DNA of 64,000 nt from an uncultured Clostridia bacterium (GTDB lineage Bacteria > Bacillota > Clostridia > Christensenellales > Aristaeellaceae): the NCBI GenBank assembly GCA_947165425.1, contig CAMVAJ010000005.1, positions 1-64,000 of the forward strand. The letters run 5' to 3'. Under the pieces are notes generated by a model. It did no database searches. It worked only from the letters and a program-made list of their open reading frames with translations, and was not told where the DNA came from. Positions within the stretch are counted from its first letter, which is position 1, and each line of letters starts with the position of its first letter. Of this stretch, positions 9,338 through 17,025 are shown in pieces. A program made the translations under genes and the position numbers.

Positions 9338-9366
9338 ATTCTATCACAGTTCAGTGCTTTTTGCCA
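9338..9366 (-). promoter_or_regulatory. Possible promoter for the CmpB-like/phosphatase pair
   Basis: On the minus strand TAGAAT (9338-9343) lies 17 bases from TGGCAA (9361-9366). The -10 is good and the -35 is weak (three of six consensus bases). Confidence 0.4.
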
Positions 9367-9397
9367 CCCGCCTTTGTTTTTTCATATGCCTTTCATG

Positions 9398-9426
9398 TTT
9401 ACAAACGTGCTCAGATTTCTTATAAT
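9398..9426 (+). promoter_or_regulatory. Sigma-A type promoter upstream of the GH43 gene
   Basis: TTTACA (9398-9403), a 17-base spacer and a perfect TATAAT (9421-9426). It lies about 75 bases before the glycosidase start and diverges from the minus-strand CmpB-like gene. Confidence 0.85.
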
Positions 9427-9501
9427 AAAACAAGATAAATCCATGGGGGCGTTCTTTTGTGCCCCAAACAGCAAGCCCGCTCACGGAAAGGTGGAATCAG
9501 C

Positions 9502-10956
9502 ATGTCGCAGGTGTTCAACCCCTATCTGCCCTCCTGGGAGTATATACCGGACGGCGAACCGCACGTCTTTGGAGACCGCGTATATGTCTACGGATCTCAC
9601 GACCGTTTCAACGCGCCGATTTTCTGCGTGAACGACTATGTCTGCTGGTCTGCGCCGGTGAACGATCTCTCCGCCTGGACCTGCTCTGGCACCATATTTA
9701 AAAAGAATCAGGATCCCATGAACCGCCTTGGGCTGCGAATTCTCTTCGCGCCGGACGTCGCCCAGGGGCCGGATGGACGGTATTATCTCTATTATGCCTT
9801 TGACTTTCTCGGCGTGATCGGCGTGGCGGTGTGCGATACGCCGGATGGACAGTATGCGTTTTACGGCCATGTCCATTTCCCGGACGGCAAGATCTGGGGC
9901 CGCCGCAAGGGCGATGAATTCCCCTTCGACCCCGCGATTCTGGTGGACGACGACGGTCGAGTATGGCTGTACTCCGGCTTTGAAACCCCTGTGCCTGCCG
10001 TGATGAGCCGTTTTCGGGGGCACAGGAACAGTGGCGGCGTGGTGCTGGAGCTGGAGCGGGATATGGTGACGGTCAAGGCCGGACCGAAGCTCCTCTTCCC
10101 GCTGAAAACCAACCAGGAGACCCCCGCGCCCGAGGATTTCCGCGGTCATGAGTTTTTCGAGGCGTCCTCCATCCGCAAAATCGACAGAAAATATGTCTTT
10201 GTCTACTCCTCGACCCACAACCACGAGCTATGCTGGGCCTACTCCAACCGGCCCGACGGCGATTTCCGTTTCGGCGGGACCCTGGTGGACCTGGGCGATC
10301 TGCATCTGAACGGGAACACCGACGAGCGGCACGCCGCCAACTATCTGGGCAACACCCACGGCGGCATGGCCTGCCTGCAGGGGGAATGGTATATCTTCTA
10401 TCACCGGCAGACCAACCGGCACTCCTACTCCCGTCAGGCCTGCGCGGAGCGGCTGGAGCGCACCCCCGAGGGCGGTTTCCTCCAGGCTGAGGTCACGTCC
10501 TGCGGCTTGAACGGCGGGCCCCTGAACGGGTTGGGTCGCTATGAAGCCCGGATCGCCTGCAACCTCTGGAGCGCCGAGGGAACCGCGCGTTATGACCGGA
10601 AATTTGATAAGGAGAAGCACCCCTATTTCACCCAGACCGGCAAAGATCGGGAGACGAACGGCGACCAGTACATCGCCAACATGCGTTCCGGGGCCTTGGC
10701 GGGCTTCAAATACTTCGACCTGAGCGCGCCGGCCCGCATCAGGCTCGAGGTCAGCGGCCATGCGAAGGGCTCCATGGAGGTTGCGCTGGATCCCGCCTTC
10801 AAGCAAATCATCGCCACTGTCCCGATTGCGTGCGACCAGACGCAAGCCATCGCAAAGGCGGACGGCGAACTGCAGCCCGTCTCGGGAAAGCAGGCGCTCT
10901 TCTTCCGTTATGTCGGAGAGGGCGCGCTGAGTTTCCACGCCTTCGAGCTGATCTGA
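9502..10956 (+). CDS. Glycoside hydrolase family 43 protein
   Basis: A 484-residue protein with the five-bladed propeller features of GH43, a family of arabinan/xylan-degrading enzymes. Candidate catalytic acids are the Asp in VYGSHDRF, the Asp in PFDPAILVDDDG and the Glu in HEFFEASSI. The C-terminal ~150 residues after the propeller look like a beta-sandwich accessory domain (FDLSAPARIRLEVSG). There is no signal peptide, so it probably acts on imported oligosaccharides in the cytosol. The track ORF begins at 9457, but AAAGGTGG lies just before ATG 9502 (MSQVFNPYLP). A strong promoter precedes it. The exact substrate cannot be read from sequence. Confidence 0.88.
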   Translation: MSQVFNPYLPSWEYIPDGEPHVFGDRVYVYGSHDRFNAPIFCVNDYVCWSAPVNDLSAWTCSGTIFKKNQDPMNRLGLRILFAPDVAQGPDGRYYLYYAFDFLGVIGVAVCDTPDGQYAFYGHVHFPDGKIWGRRKGDEFPFDPAILVDDDGRVWLYSGFETPVPAVMSRFRGHRNSGGVVLELERDMVTVKAGPKLLFPLKTNQETPAPEDFRGHEFFEASSIRKIDRKYVFVYSSTHNHELCWAYSNRPDGDFRFGGTLVDLGDLHLNGNTDERHAANYLGNTHGGMACLQGEWYIFYHRQTNRHSYSRQACAERLERTPEGGFLQAEVTSCGLNGGPLNGLGRYEARIACNLWSAEGTARYDRKFDKEKHPYFTQTGKDRETNGDQYIANMRSGALAGFKYFDLSAPARIRLEVSGHAKGSMEVALDPAFKQIIATVPIACDQTQAIAKADGELQPVSGKQALFFRYVGEGALSFHAFELI

Positions 10957-11009
10957 CGTTCTGCTTCGTCCGCGATCAAGAATTTTAACATGACACAGAG
11001 GCGTTTCAT

Positions 11010-11777
11010 ATGAGGGTGATAGACTGTTTCGACAAGGCGCAGCCCGAGACCTTCGTCCGATCGGCACAGGCGCATCCGCTCAATCTGGCCAGGGAACACC
11101 AGATCGTGATTTGGATCAACGAGCGGCCCGCCGTCAACGTGACCTGCACGCCGGAGCATCTGGATGAGTTGGCTGTGGGCCGGTTGCTGACGGAAGGGCT
11201 CGTGTCAACCGCCGGGGAGATCCTTCTTTTAGAGATTTGCGAGGACGGCCGGCGCGCCCGGGTGACGGTCAGGCCAGACGCGGATGCGCTGCTTGACGAC
11301 GCCATCACGCATCATGTGGACACGAGCTGCTCGGATCGTCAAATGCTGGCAAGCAGCAAGAAAGCCGCGATGAAACCCGTGCAGCCCATCGAGTGGCAGT
11401 CTGACTGGATCCGGTCGCTGGCGGAGCGCCTGAACCAAACGGATCAGCCGCTCTATACTGCCACTCACGCGGCGCACGCCTGCTTTTTGTCCCGCAGGGA
11501 TCTATTTTTGATCGCGCGGGAGGATATCGGGAGACACAACGCCCTGGACAAGGTGGTCGGCTGGGCCGCCATCCATGGCGTGGATCTGAGCCAATGCCTG
11601 ATGTTCACCACGGGGCGCATGCCGGCGGATATGGTGCGAAAGGCCATTCGATGCGGCGTGCCGGTTCTGGCGTCCAAGACCTACCCCACCGAGCAGGGCG
11701 CCGCGCTGGCCCGGGACGCGGGGCTGACCCTGATGACCGTCCGCCCGAACGGTACGCTCCTGACCTGGTCCGATTGA
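11010..11777 (+). CDS. fdhD: FdhD-family sulfurtransferase for formate dehydrogenase/molybdoenzyme maturation
   Basis: FdhD delivers sulfur from a cysteine desulfurase to the Mo/W-bisMGD cofactor of formate dehydrogenases. This 255-residue protein has the family segments EHLDELAVGRLLTEG, AREDIGRHNALDKV and TTGRMPADMVRKA, and the C-terminal TLMTVRP. The sulfur-relay region is DTSCSDRQML, with a single cysteine where E. coli FdhD has CxxC. No formate dehydrogenase or molybdopterin gene is in the window, so its client must be encoded elsewhere. Its neighbours are sugar-catabolic genes, which gives no functional hint. Confidence 0.9.
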   Translation: MRVIDCFDKAQPETFVRSAQAHPLNLAREHQIVIWINERPAVNVTCTPEHLDELAVGRLLTEGLVSTAGEILLLEICEDGRRARVTVRPDADALLDDAITHHVDTSCSDRQMLASSKKAAMKPVQPIEWQSDWIRSLAERLNQTDQPLYTATHAAHACFLSRRDLFLIAREDIGRHNALDKVVGWAAIHGVDLSQCLMFTTGRMPADMVRKAIRCGVPVLASKTYPTEQGAALARDAGLTLMTVRPNGTLLTWSD

Positions 11778-11878
11778 GACATTCCAAAGACTCTGGCGAA
11801 CTGACAAGCGCGTTTTCCAACACAATCATCTGAAACCGATAGATCTGTGATTCAGAACAGCTTTGAGGAGTGATTAGC

Positions 11879-12718
11879 ATGGATCCCATCAGAATCTACG
11901 CCTTCGCCGATGAAGCCTCCGGGCAGATCGACGGACAAATTGCGGCGATGCAGCGCAACGGGCTGAACGGATTGGAGATCCGCGGTGTGGACGGGGAGAA
12001 CATCGCCGATATCACCCTGGAGAAAGCCAGAGAGGTGCGCCGTAAGCTGGACAGCGCCGGCCTTTCGGTCTGGTCCATGGGCTCCCCCATCGGCAAGATT
12101 TCCATTGAGACAGAAGCCTTCGAAGCGCATCTGGACAAGCTGCGCCATGTATTGGCGCTGGCGGATGTGCTGGGCGCGGAAAACGTGCGTCTGTTCTCCT
12201 TCTATGTCTCTGATGATCAGAAGGCGGCTTTCCGGAATAAGGTCATCGATTGGATGGGCCAGATGCTGGACCTGGCAAAGGACAGCGGCATCGATCTGTG
12301 CCATGAGAATGAAAAGGGAATCTACGGCGATAGCGCCGGCCGCTGTCTCGATCTTCTGACGGCTTTCCCGTCGCTCCGGGGTATCTTTGACCCTGCTAAT
12401 TTCGTTCAGTGTGGCCAGGACACGGCGGAAGCATGGGCTATGCTCAAGCATCGCATCAAATATCTGCACATCAAGGATGCGCTGCCGGACGGACGTGTCG
12501 TGCCGTCCGGGTGCGGCGTCGGACACGTCGGAGAAATTCTGCGCGACTTCCGCGCAATGGGCGGGCAGGCTGTCACCGTAGAGCCGCATCTGAGCGTATT
12601 CGACGGATTGAAAAATCTGGAGCAGTCCGGACAGCGCACACAGATCGATGCTTTCAGCTATCCCAGCAGCGACGCGGCCTTTGACACCGCCTGCGAAGCC
12701 CTCAGAAAGCTTCTTTAA
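11879..12718 (+). CDS. Sugar phosphate isomerase/epimerase-like TIM-barrel protein
   Basis: A 279-residue member of the AP-endonuclease-2/xylose-isomerase-like TIM-barrel group. It has the N-terminal GLNGLEIRGVDG, a metal-site-like LCHENEKGIYGD, FDPANFVQCG, and YLHIKDALPDG. Relatives isomerise or epimerise sugars and inositols (IolE/IolI types). The track starts at a GTG (11870), but GAGGAG is 8 bases before ATG 11879 (MDPIRIYAFADEA). An oxidoreductase follows 15 bases downstream, so the pair probably form a carbohydrate or polyol catabolic unit. The substrate is unknown. Confidence 0.85.
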   Translation: MDPIRIYAFADEASGQIDGQIAAMQRNGLNGLEIRGVDGENIADITLEKAREVRRKLDSAGLSVWSMGSPIGKISIETEAFEAHLDKLRHVLALADVLGAENVRLFSFYVSDDQKAAFRNKVIDWMGQMLDLAKDSGIDLCHENEKGIYGDSAGRCLDLLTAFPSLRGIFDPANFVQCGQDTAEAWAMLKHRIKYLHIKDALPDGRVVPSGCGVGHVGEILRDFRAMGGQAVTVEPHLSVFDGLKNLEQSGQRTQIDAFSYPSSDAAFDTACEALRKLL

Positions 12719-12733
12719 GGAGGAACAGCTAAA

Positions 12734-13912
12734 ATGGATCAGAAGATTCGCCTTGGAATCATTGGCATCGGCAATATGGGCAGCGGCCATGCGTGCCGGG
12801 TGGTGGACGGAGAGTGCCCTGATTTTGTGCTGACGGCGATCGCGGACATCAATCCCGCCCGCAAGGCCTGGGCTGCGCAGCGGCTGGGAGAAGGCGTCGC
12901 CTTTTTCGATACGGCAGAAGCCATGCTGGACAGCGGCCTGATCGACGCCTGCATCGTCGCCACGCCGCACTACGCTCACCCCGGACTGGCCATGGAGTGT
13001 ATGAAGCGTTCAATCCACGTGATGTCCGAGAAGCCTGCGGGCGTGTATACCAAGCAGGTCCGGGAGATGAACGAGATGGCCGACCGCCACCCGGAGGTGG
13101 TATTTGGTCTGATGTTCAACCAGCGAACCAACTGTGTCTACCGGAAGATGCGGGAGCTGGTGCAGTCCGGCGCGTATGGACGGATCCGCCGCACCAACTG
13201 GATCATCACGGACTGGTATCGTCCGCAGGTATACTATGATTCCGGTGCCTGGCGCGCCACCTGGGCGGGCGAGGGCGGCGGCGTGCTGCTCAATCAGTGC
13301 CCGCACCAGCTGGATCTATGGCAATGGATCTGCGGCATGCCCGTCAAGGTGCAGGCCCACCTGAAGTTCGGCCTCTGGCACAACATCGAGGTGGAGGACG
13401 ACGTGACCGCCTACGTCGAATACGAGAACGGCGCGACGGGCGTTTTCGTCACTACCACCGGTGACGCCCACGGCTCCAACCGTTTTGAGATCCAGATGGA
13501 CCGCGCGAAGCTGCTGGTGGAGAACAATCAGCTGTATCTGGAGGAGTTCAGCGTTCCCGAGCCGGAGTGGAGCGCCACGAACAAGGAGCCCTTTGCCAGC
13601 ATGCCGAGCAAAAAGACCATCGTGGAGACCGACGGGCTCAATCCCCAGCACACCGGGGTCGTGAACGCCTGGGGCGGCGCGATCCTGCGCGGGGAGCCGC
13701 TGGTCGCGGACGGACGGGAAGGGATCCGCGGCCTGATGCTCTCCAACGCGATGCACCTCTCCGCCTTTTTGGGCAAGGAAGTGAGCCTGCCCATCGATGA
13801 AGATTGCTACTACGAGGAGCTCAAAAAGCGCATCGCGGTCTCCCGCCGCAAGGAAGCGCCCGTGCAGACCGTCGTCGCGGATCTGAGCAACACCTATGGC
13901 GGCACCCACTGA
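12734..13912 (+). CDS. Gfo/Idh/MocA family oxidoreductase
   Basis: A 392-residue NAD(P)-dependent sugar/polyol dehydrogenase-type protein. The N-terminal Rossmann motif is LGIIGIGNMGSGHA. The family EKP motif occurs in MSEKPAGVY. The catalytic-type region GGGVLLNQCPHQLDLWQW supplies the usual Asp/His pair. A strong AAGGAGG ribosome site precedes ATG 12734, directly after the isomerase-like gene. Together they suggest oxidation and isomerisation of an unusual sugar or inositol. The last 17 bases overlap the start of a decayed metallophosphoesterase gene. Confidence 0.9.
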   Translation: MDQKIRLGIIGIGNMGSGHACRVVDGECPDFVLTAIADINPARKAWAAQRLGEGVAFFDTAEAMLDSGLIDACIVATPHYAHPGLAMECMKRSIHVMSEKPAGVYTKQVREMNEMADRHPEVVFGLMFNQRTNCVYRKMRELVQSGAYGRIRRTNWIITDWYRPQVYYDSGAWRATWAGEGGGVLLNQCPHQLDLWQWICGMPVKVQAHLKFGLWHNIEVEDDVTAYVEYENGATGVFVTTTGDAHGSNRFEIQMDRAKLLVENNQLYLEEFSVPEPEWSATNKEPFASMPSKKTIVETDGLNPQHTGVVNAWGGAILRGEPLVADGREGIRGLMLSNAMHLSAFLGKEVSLPIDEDCYYEELKKRIAVSRRKEAPVQTVVADLSNTYGGTH

Positions 13913-14602
13913 GCGTCCGAGCCCGGTGGCGCAGAACCGGCGAAAACACGCCGCGGTCAGCCGAAGGATCACCGTCCTCATCGCGGCGGTGCTGGCGCTG
14001 CTGTCCTGCGCTCCGGCGCATAGCGCCGCCGAGACCCGTCTGACGGTGGTGTCCGACCTGCACTACATGGCCCCGGCACTGCGTCGCAGAACTTCCTGAT
14101 GTTCGGGCACGAGCATATGTCAGCCCTGACAGAGCAATACGGCGTCACGCTGAAACTCTCCGGGCATCTGCACATCCAGCATATCGCGCGCAGCGGCAAT
14201 CTGGCAGACGCCGCTCTCGGCGCGTTCTGCATCTGGCCCCACCGCTATGCCATGGTGACCTACTCTGATGCGCAAAATCTCCGCTATGAGGCGTGCGCGC
14301 TGGATGCGCGCTTTCTGCCGGAGAGCTTTCTCTCCCTCAGCCAGGACTGGTTCACTGGCATCGCCCGCGACAAGCTGAAGGCCTCCCTCACCGGGAGCGA
14401 GGCGGAGATCAGCCTGATGGCCGATTACGCGGCGCGCTTCAACCTCGCCTATTTCTCCGGCACCTACCGGCGGGACGATCCCTCCTGGCGGGAGGATCCC
14501 GCGTGGGCACTTTGGCAGTCCCAGACCGATTCCGCCTTCGGGCGATACCTGGAGACCGTCATGTCGGAGGCCGCCGGGGATCATCTCCTCTGGACGGAAT
14601 GA
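13896..14602 (+). pseudogene. Metallophosphoesterase pseudogene with large internal deletion and frameshift
   Basis: The first frame (13896-14099) encodes a hydrophobic signal-like segment (VLIAAVLALLSCAPAHS) and the first metal motif VSDLHYMAPAL, then runs into a stop. The second frame (14099-14602) resumes with the C-terminal phosphoesterase motif SGHLHIQH and about 130 further residues. The central part of the enzyme, which should carry the GD and GNH motifs, is missing, and the two pieces are out of frame. I read it as a secreted calcineurin-like phosphoesterase lost by deletion. Two separate small genes are unlikely because each half lacks essential motifs. Confidence 0.75.
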
Positions 14603-14700
14603 ACCTTTGCTCTGCCTGGAGGGCTGTCTCCGTCCGGCTCCCAATGAAAGACATTGGCCCCTTGAAACAAACCTGATCTGTATTCCTGTTCATAGACAAA

Positions 14701-14738
14701 AAACCGTCAGTCCGGCGGATCACCGAGCTGACGGTTTT
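14701..14738 (-). terminator. Bidirectional terminator hairpin
   Basis: Stem AAACCGTCAG/CTGACGGTTT. On the minus strand a run of six T follows the stem (complement at about 14698-14703), so it best serves a minus-strand transcript that would include the remnant at 14.8-14.9 kb. A second perfect 8-bp hairpin (CGCCCGGG/CCCGGGCG, 14754-14776) follows without a T run. Confidence 0.65.
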
Positions 14739-14805
14739 CGTCTGCGGGCGTACCGCCCGGGCTGATTACCCGGGCGACACGCCCTCATTTGGGATTTCTT
14801 TGATT

Positions 14806-14926
14806 ACTCTGCGGCCAGGTTCATCAGCGCCATGAGATCCTCGCTGGAAAGCACGGCCTGCACGTCGAGGCAGCAGTTGTCCACCACCAGCAGAAGTACA
14901 CGTCGCCCTCGGCCTTGATGCCTTAC
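14806..14926 (-). pseudogene. Short remnant of an unidentified minus-strand gene
   Basis: Between the decayed phosphoesterase and the next oxidoreductase there is about 490 bases without an intact gene. On the minus strand, one frame reads LLVVDNCCLDVQAVLSSEDL and ends in a stop at 14806, just before a minus-oriented terminator. The adjacent frame continues upstream as KAEGDVYF. This looks like the frameshifted 3' end of a gene whose remainder is gone. I cannot identify the family. Confidence 0.35.
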
Positions 14927-15012
14927 GTCAAGAAAGAAAAAGATTGTCTGTTCTCATGCTATCACGCCGCCCGCCGCGCTGTCAAGCCCAGATCGAAACG
15001 TGCATTAATCGC

Positions 15013-15041
15013 TTGACGCCAAAGCCAATATATGGCAAAAT
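15013..15041 (+). promoter_or_regulatory. Promoter for the second Gfo/Idh/MocA gene
   Basis: TTGACG (15013-15018), 17-base spacer, CAAAAT (15036-15041), about 50 bases upstream of the TTG start at 15092. Confidence 0.7.
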
Positions 15042-15091
15042 CGGCGTAGAAAACCGAGCGGAAATGCGACGCTGAAGAGGGAGGGAGCACT

Positions 15092-16066
15092 TTGAGCAAC
15101 GAATTCAACTGGGCTTTTATCGGAGCCGGGACATTGGCAAAGCAGGTCGCCAAAGAGATCTGCGCTTCCAGGCGGCATCGGATCGCGGCCGTCTATACCC
15201 ATACGCCCGAGCGCTGCGAAGCCTTTGCGCGGACCTATGGCGCCCTCGCGGCCCGGACCGCCGAGGAGGCCATCACCGCACCCGTGGTCGACGGTGTCTA
15301 TATCGTAACGCCGCACACCAGCCATGCCGAATACGCGCTGCAGGCGCTTCGTCTCGGAAAGCCTGTTCTATGTGAAAAGCCGGTCACCACCGACGCGCGG
15401 CAGACCAGAGAGATCCTTACGTGCAGTAAAGAGACCAAAGTCTATTTCACGGAGGCCATGTGGACCTGGTTTTCCCCCATCGCTAACCAGGTGAAAAAGT
15501 GGCTGGACGCGGGGGAATACGGCGAGATCAAGAAGCTCCGCTTCAGCTATCATCTGAAGAGCATTTCCTATGCCCCGAGGGTATCCGATCCCAATCTGGC
15601 CGGCGGCGCGCTGCTGGACATCGGGATCTATCCGCTCACCTACGCCTACCGTCTCCTGGGGAAGCCCAGCCAGATCGTCTGCAAAGGATCGCTGCAGGGC
15701 GGCATCGACACCGGCGAGGAGATTATCCTTTCCTATCCCGGCGGGCTGAACTGTGAGATCAGCACCTCTCTGCTGGATTACAACGGCATGGAGAAAATGG
15801 CGCTGATTGGCAGCAAGGCCAAAACCAAACTTTGGTTCTTTCACATGACGAATCATGTGAAGCTGAGCCGGAGGGTCGGGCGCACCGAGAAGCTGGCCGC
15901 CTATGGAAGGATGCTGAACGAGTTTGATATCGTGGCCTCAGAAATCCGGGAGGGACTGCGGGAGAGCCGCTTTGTTCCCCATCAGGCCACGCTGGACGTG
16001 ATGGAGATGATGGACGAGTGCCGCAGACAGATGGGCCTGGTTTACCCCTTTGAGCATGGTCAATAA
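15092..16066 (+). CDS. Gfo/Idh/MocA family oxidoreductase (second copy type)
   Basis: A 324-residue NAD(P)-dependent dehydrogenase-type protein, distinct from the one at 12.7 kb. Rossmann start [15 protein letters not shown], family motif LCEKPVTTD, and the catalytic-type segment [12 protein letters not shown]. It resembles the dihydrodiol/xylose-dehydrogenase-like branch. The start is TTG 15092, supported by GAGGGAGGG about 6 bases upstream; no in-frame ATG fits. It has its own promoter and terminator, so it appears to be monocistronic. Confidence 0.88.
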   Translation: MSNEFNWAFIGAGTLAKQVAKEICASRRHRIAAVYTHTPERCEAFARTYGALAARTAEEAITAPVVDGVYIVTPHTSHAEYALQALRLGKPVLCEKPVTTDARQTREILTCSKETKVYFTEAMWTWFSPIANQVKKWLDAGEYGEIKKLRFSYHLKSISYAPRVSDPNLAGGALLDIGIYPLTYAYRLLGKPSQIVCKGSLQGGIDTGEEIILSYPGGLNCEISTSLLDYNGMEKMALIGSKAKTKLWFFHMTNHVKLSRRVGRTEKLAAYGRMLNEFDIVASEIREGLRESRFVPHQATLDVMEMMDECRRQMGLVYPFEHGQ

Positions 16067-16105
16067 CGACTTTCGCAAACCAAAGTCTGTCTTTATGTAA
16101 TACAA

Positions 16106-16147
16106 AAGCTGTCTCCCTAGATATGCCTGTGGGAGACAGCTTATTTT
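16106..16147 (+). terminator. Intrinsic terminator after the second oxidoreductase
   Basis: Perfect 12-bp stem AAGCTGTCTCCC/GGGAGACAGCTT with a 13-base loop, followed by ATTTT. On the opposite strand it also closes the larC remnant. Confidence 0.85.
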
Positions 16148-16415
16148 GCCTCACCGCGTGAAACTCATGATCGAGATGATGGTGATGCTCGTGCTCGTCC
16201 TCGGATTCCTCCTCCTCGCCGTGCACCGTCACCTTTATGTGGGTCCCAATCACGCCGCACTTGACCGCCTGCTCGGCTTCCACCTGAACACCGGGCAGGC
16301 CCAGCGCGTTCATCTGATCAACGAACGCCTTCCGGTCCGGGATCAGCTCCAGCAGCGCCGCCATCAGCATGTCGCCCGCGGCGCCCATGGCACATTCCAG
16401 ATACAGGGTTTTCAA
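16145..16415 (-). pseudogene. larC: Truncated larC N-terminal remnant (nickel-pincer cofactor biosynthesis)
   Basis: From a TTG at 16415 (preceded by GAGGAGG) the frame reads [26 protein letters not shown] and then an acidic/His-rich linker (DEHEHHHH). This matches the start of LarC, the CTP-dependent nickel insertase that completes the pincer cofactor of lactate racemase. Full-length LarC is about 400 residues. Here homology stops after roughly 90 residues at the terminator of the neighbouring gene, and the rest of the frame is antisense to that gene. I call it a deletion remnant. No larA, larB or larE is nearby. Confidence 0.7.
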
Positions 16416-16526
16416 TCAGCATCCTCCTCATATATTCCTGAATGTCAAATGCTTCGCTCATGCCACAATCCCTCATCTGCCGGATTTCTTCTGGCAAAAC
16501 GCATCTGAATTGATAAAGATTCGGCC

Positions 16527-16555
16527 TTTACAACGGAATCCTTATCTGCTATGAT
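16527..16555 (+). promoter_or_regulatory. Promoter of the HxlR-type regulator
   Basis: TTTACA (16527-16532), 17-base spacer and TATGAT (16550-16555). Confidence 0.8.
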
Positions 16556-16562
16556 GATACAG

Positions 16563-16580
16563 GACAGGAGCACTCCTGTC
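16563..16580. promoter_or_regulatory. Palindromic operator candidate
   Basis: GACAGGAG-CA-CTCCTGTC is a perfect palindrome with 8-base arms. It lies immediately downstream of the -10 box, at about +1 to +18. That is a repressor position and suits autoregulation by the HxlR protein encoded next. A short RNA hairpin is the alternative reading. Confidence 0.6.
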
Positions 16581-16636
16581 AATAACTGAGCTAAAACAGA
16601 GCGGGAAAGAAACACCTGAGTGGGAGGGAGATGCAC

Positions 16637-16966
16637 ATGTCACAGCGCCATGAATGTCCCTGCGCGCCTGACTGCGCTCTGCAGCGAGCCCTGGACAGCA
16701 TCGGCGGCAAATGGAAGTTGCCGGTGCTCTGCGCCCTGACGCAGAACGGGCGGAGCCGTTATAACGAGCTATTGCACAGCGTTCACGGCATCTCCAACAC
16801 CATGCTCTCCCAGACGCTGAAGGAACTGGAGCGGGACAGGCTGATCCTGCGCAGAGAGTATCTGGAGGTTCCCGTTCGGGTTGAATATGAGCTGTCCGAG
16901 AAAGCTAGAAAGCTCCGGCCCATCATCGTTGATCTGATCCGCTGGTCCCTCGAGCCGGCGGACTGA
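16637..16966 (+). CDS. HxlR-family winged-helix transcriptional regulator
   Basis: A 109-residue DNA-binding protein of the HxlR/YodB type. It has the family start CxxxxALxxIGGKWKLPVL, the recognition helix region ISNTMLSQTLKELERDRLI and the wing REYLEVPVRVEY. Two N-terminal cysteines (HECPCAPDC) match the redox or electrophile-sensing cysteine seen in YodB/HypR relatives. GGGAGGGAG abuts ATG 16631, so I prefer ATG 16637 (MSQRHECPC). A palindromic operator candidate overlaps its transcription start. The target genes are unknown; the next gene, a SpoIIE phosphatase, is 59 bases downstream and could be co-transcribed. Confidence 0.9.
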   Translation: MSQRHECPCAPDCALQRALDSIGGKWKLPVLCALTQNGRSRYNELLHSVHGISNTMLSQTLKELERDRLILRREYLEVPVRVEYELSEKARKLRPIIVDLIRWSLEPAD

Positions 16967-17025
16967 ACGGTTTGTAAGCTTTTTGTCTCCATCCCTTTTG
17001 CATCTGTGAGCCAAAGGAAATTCAT

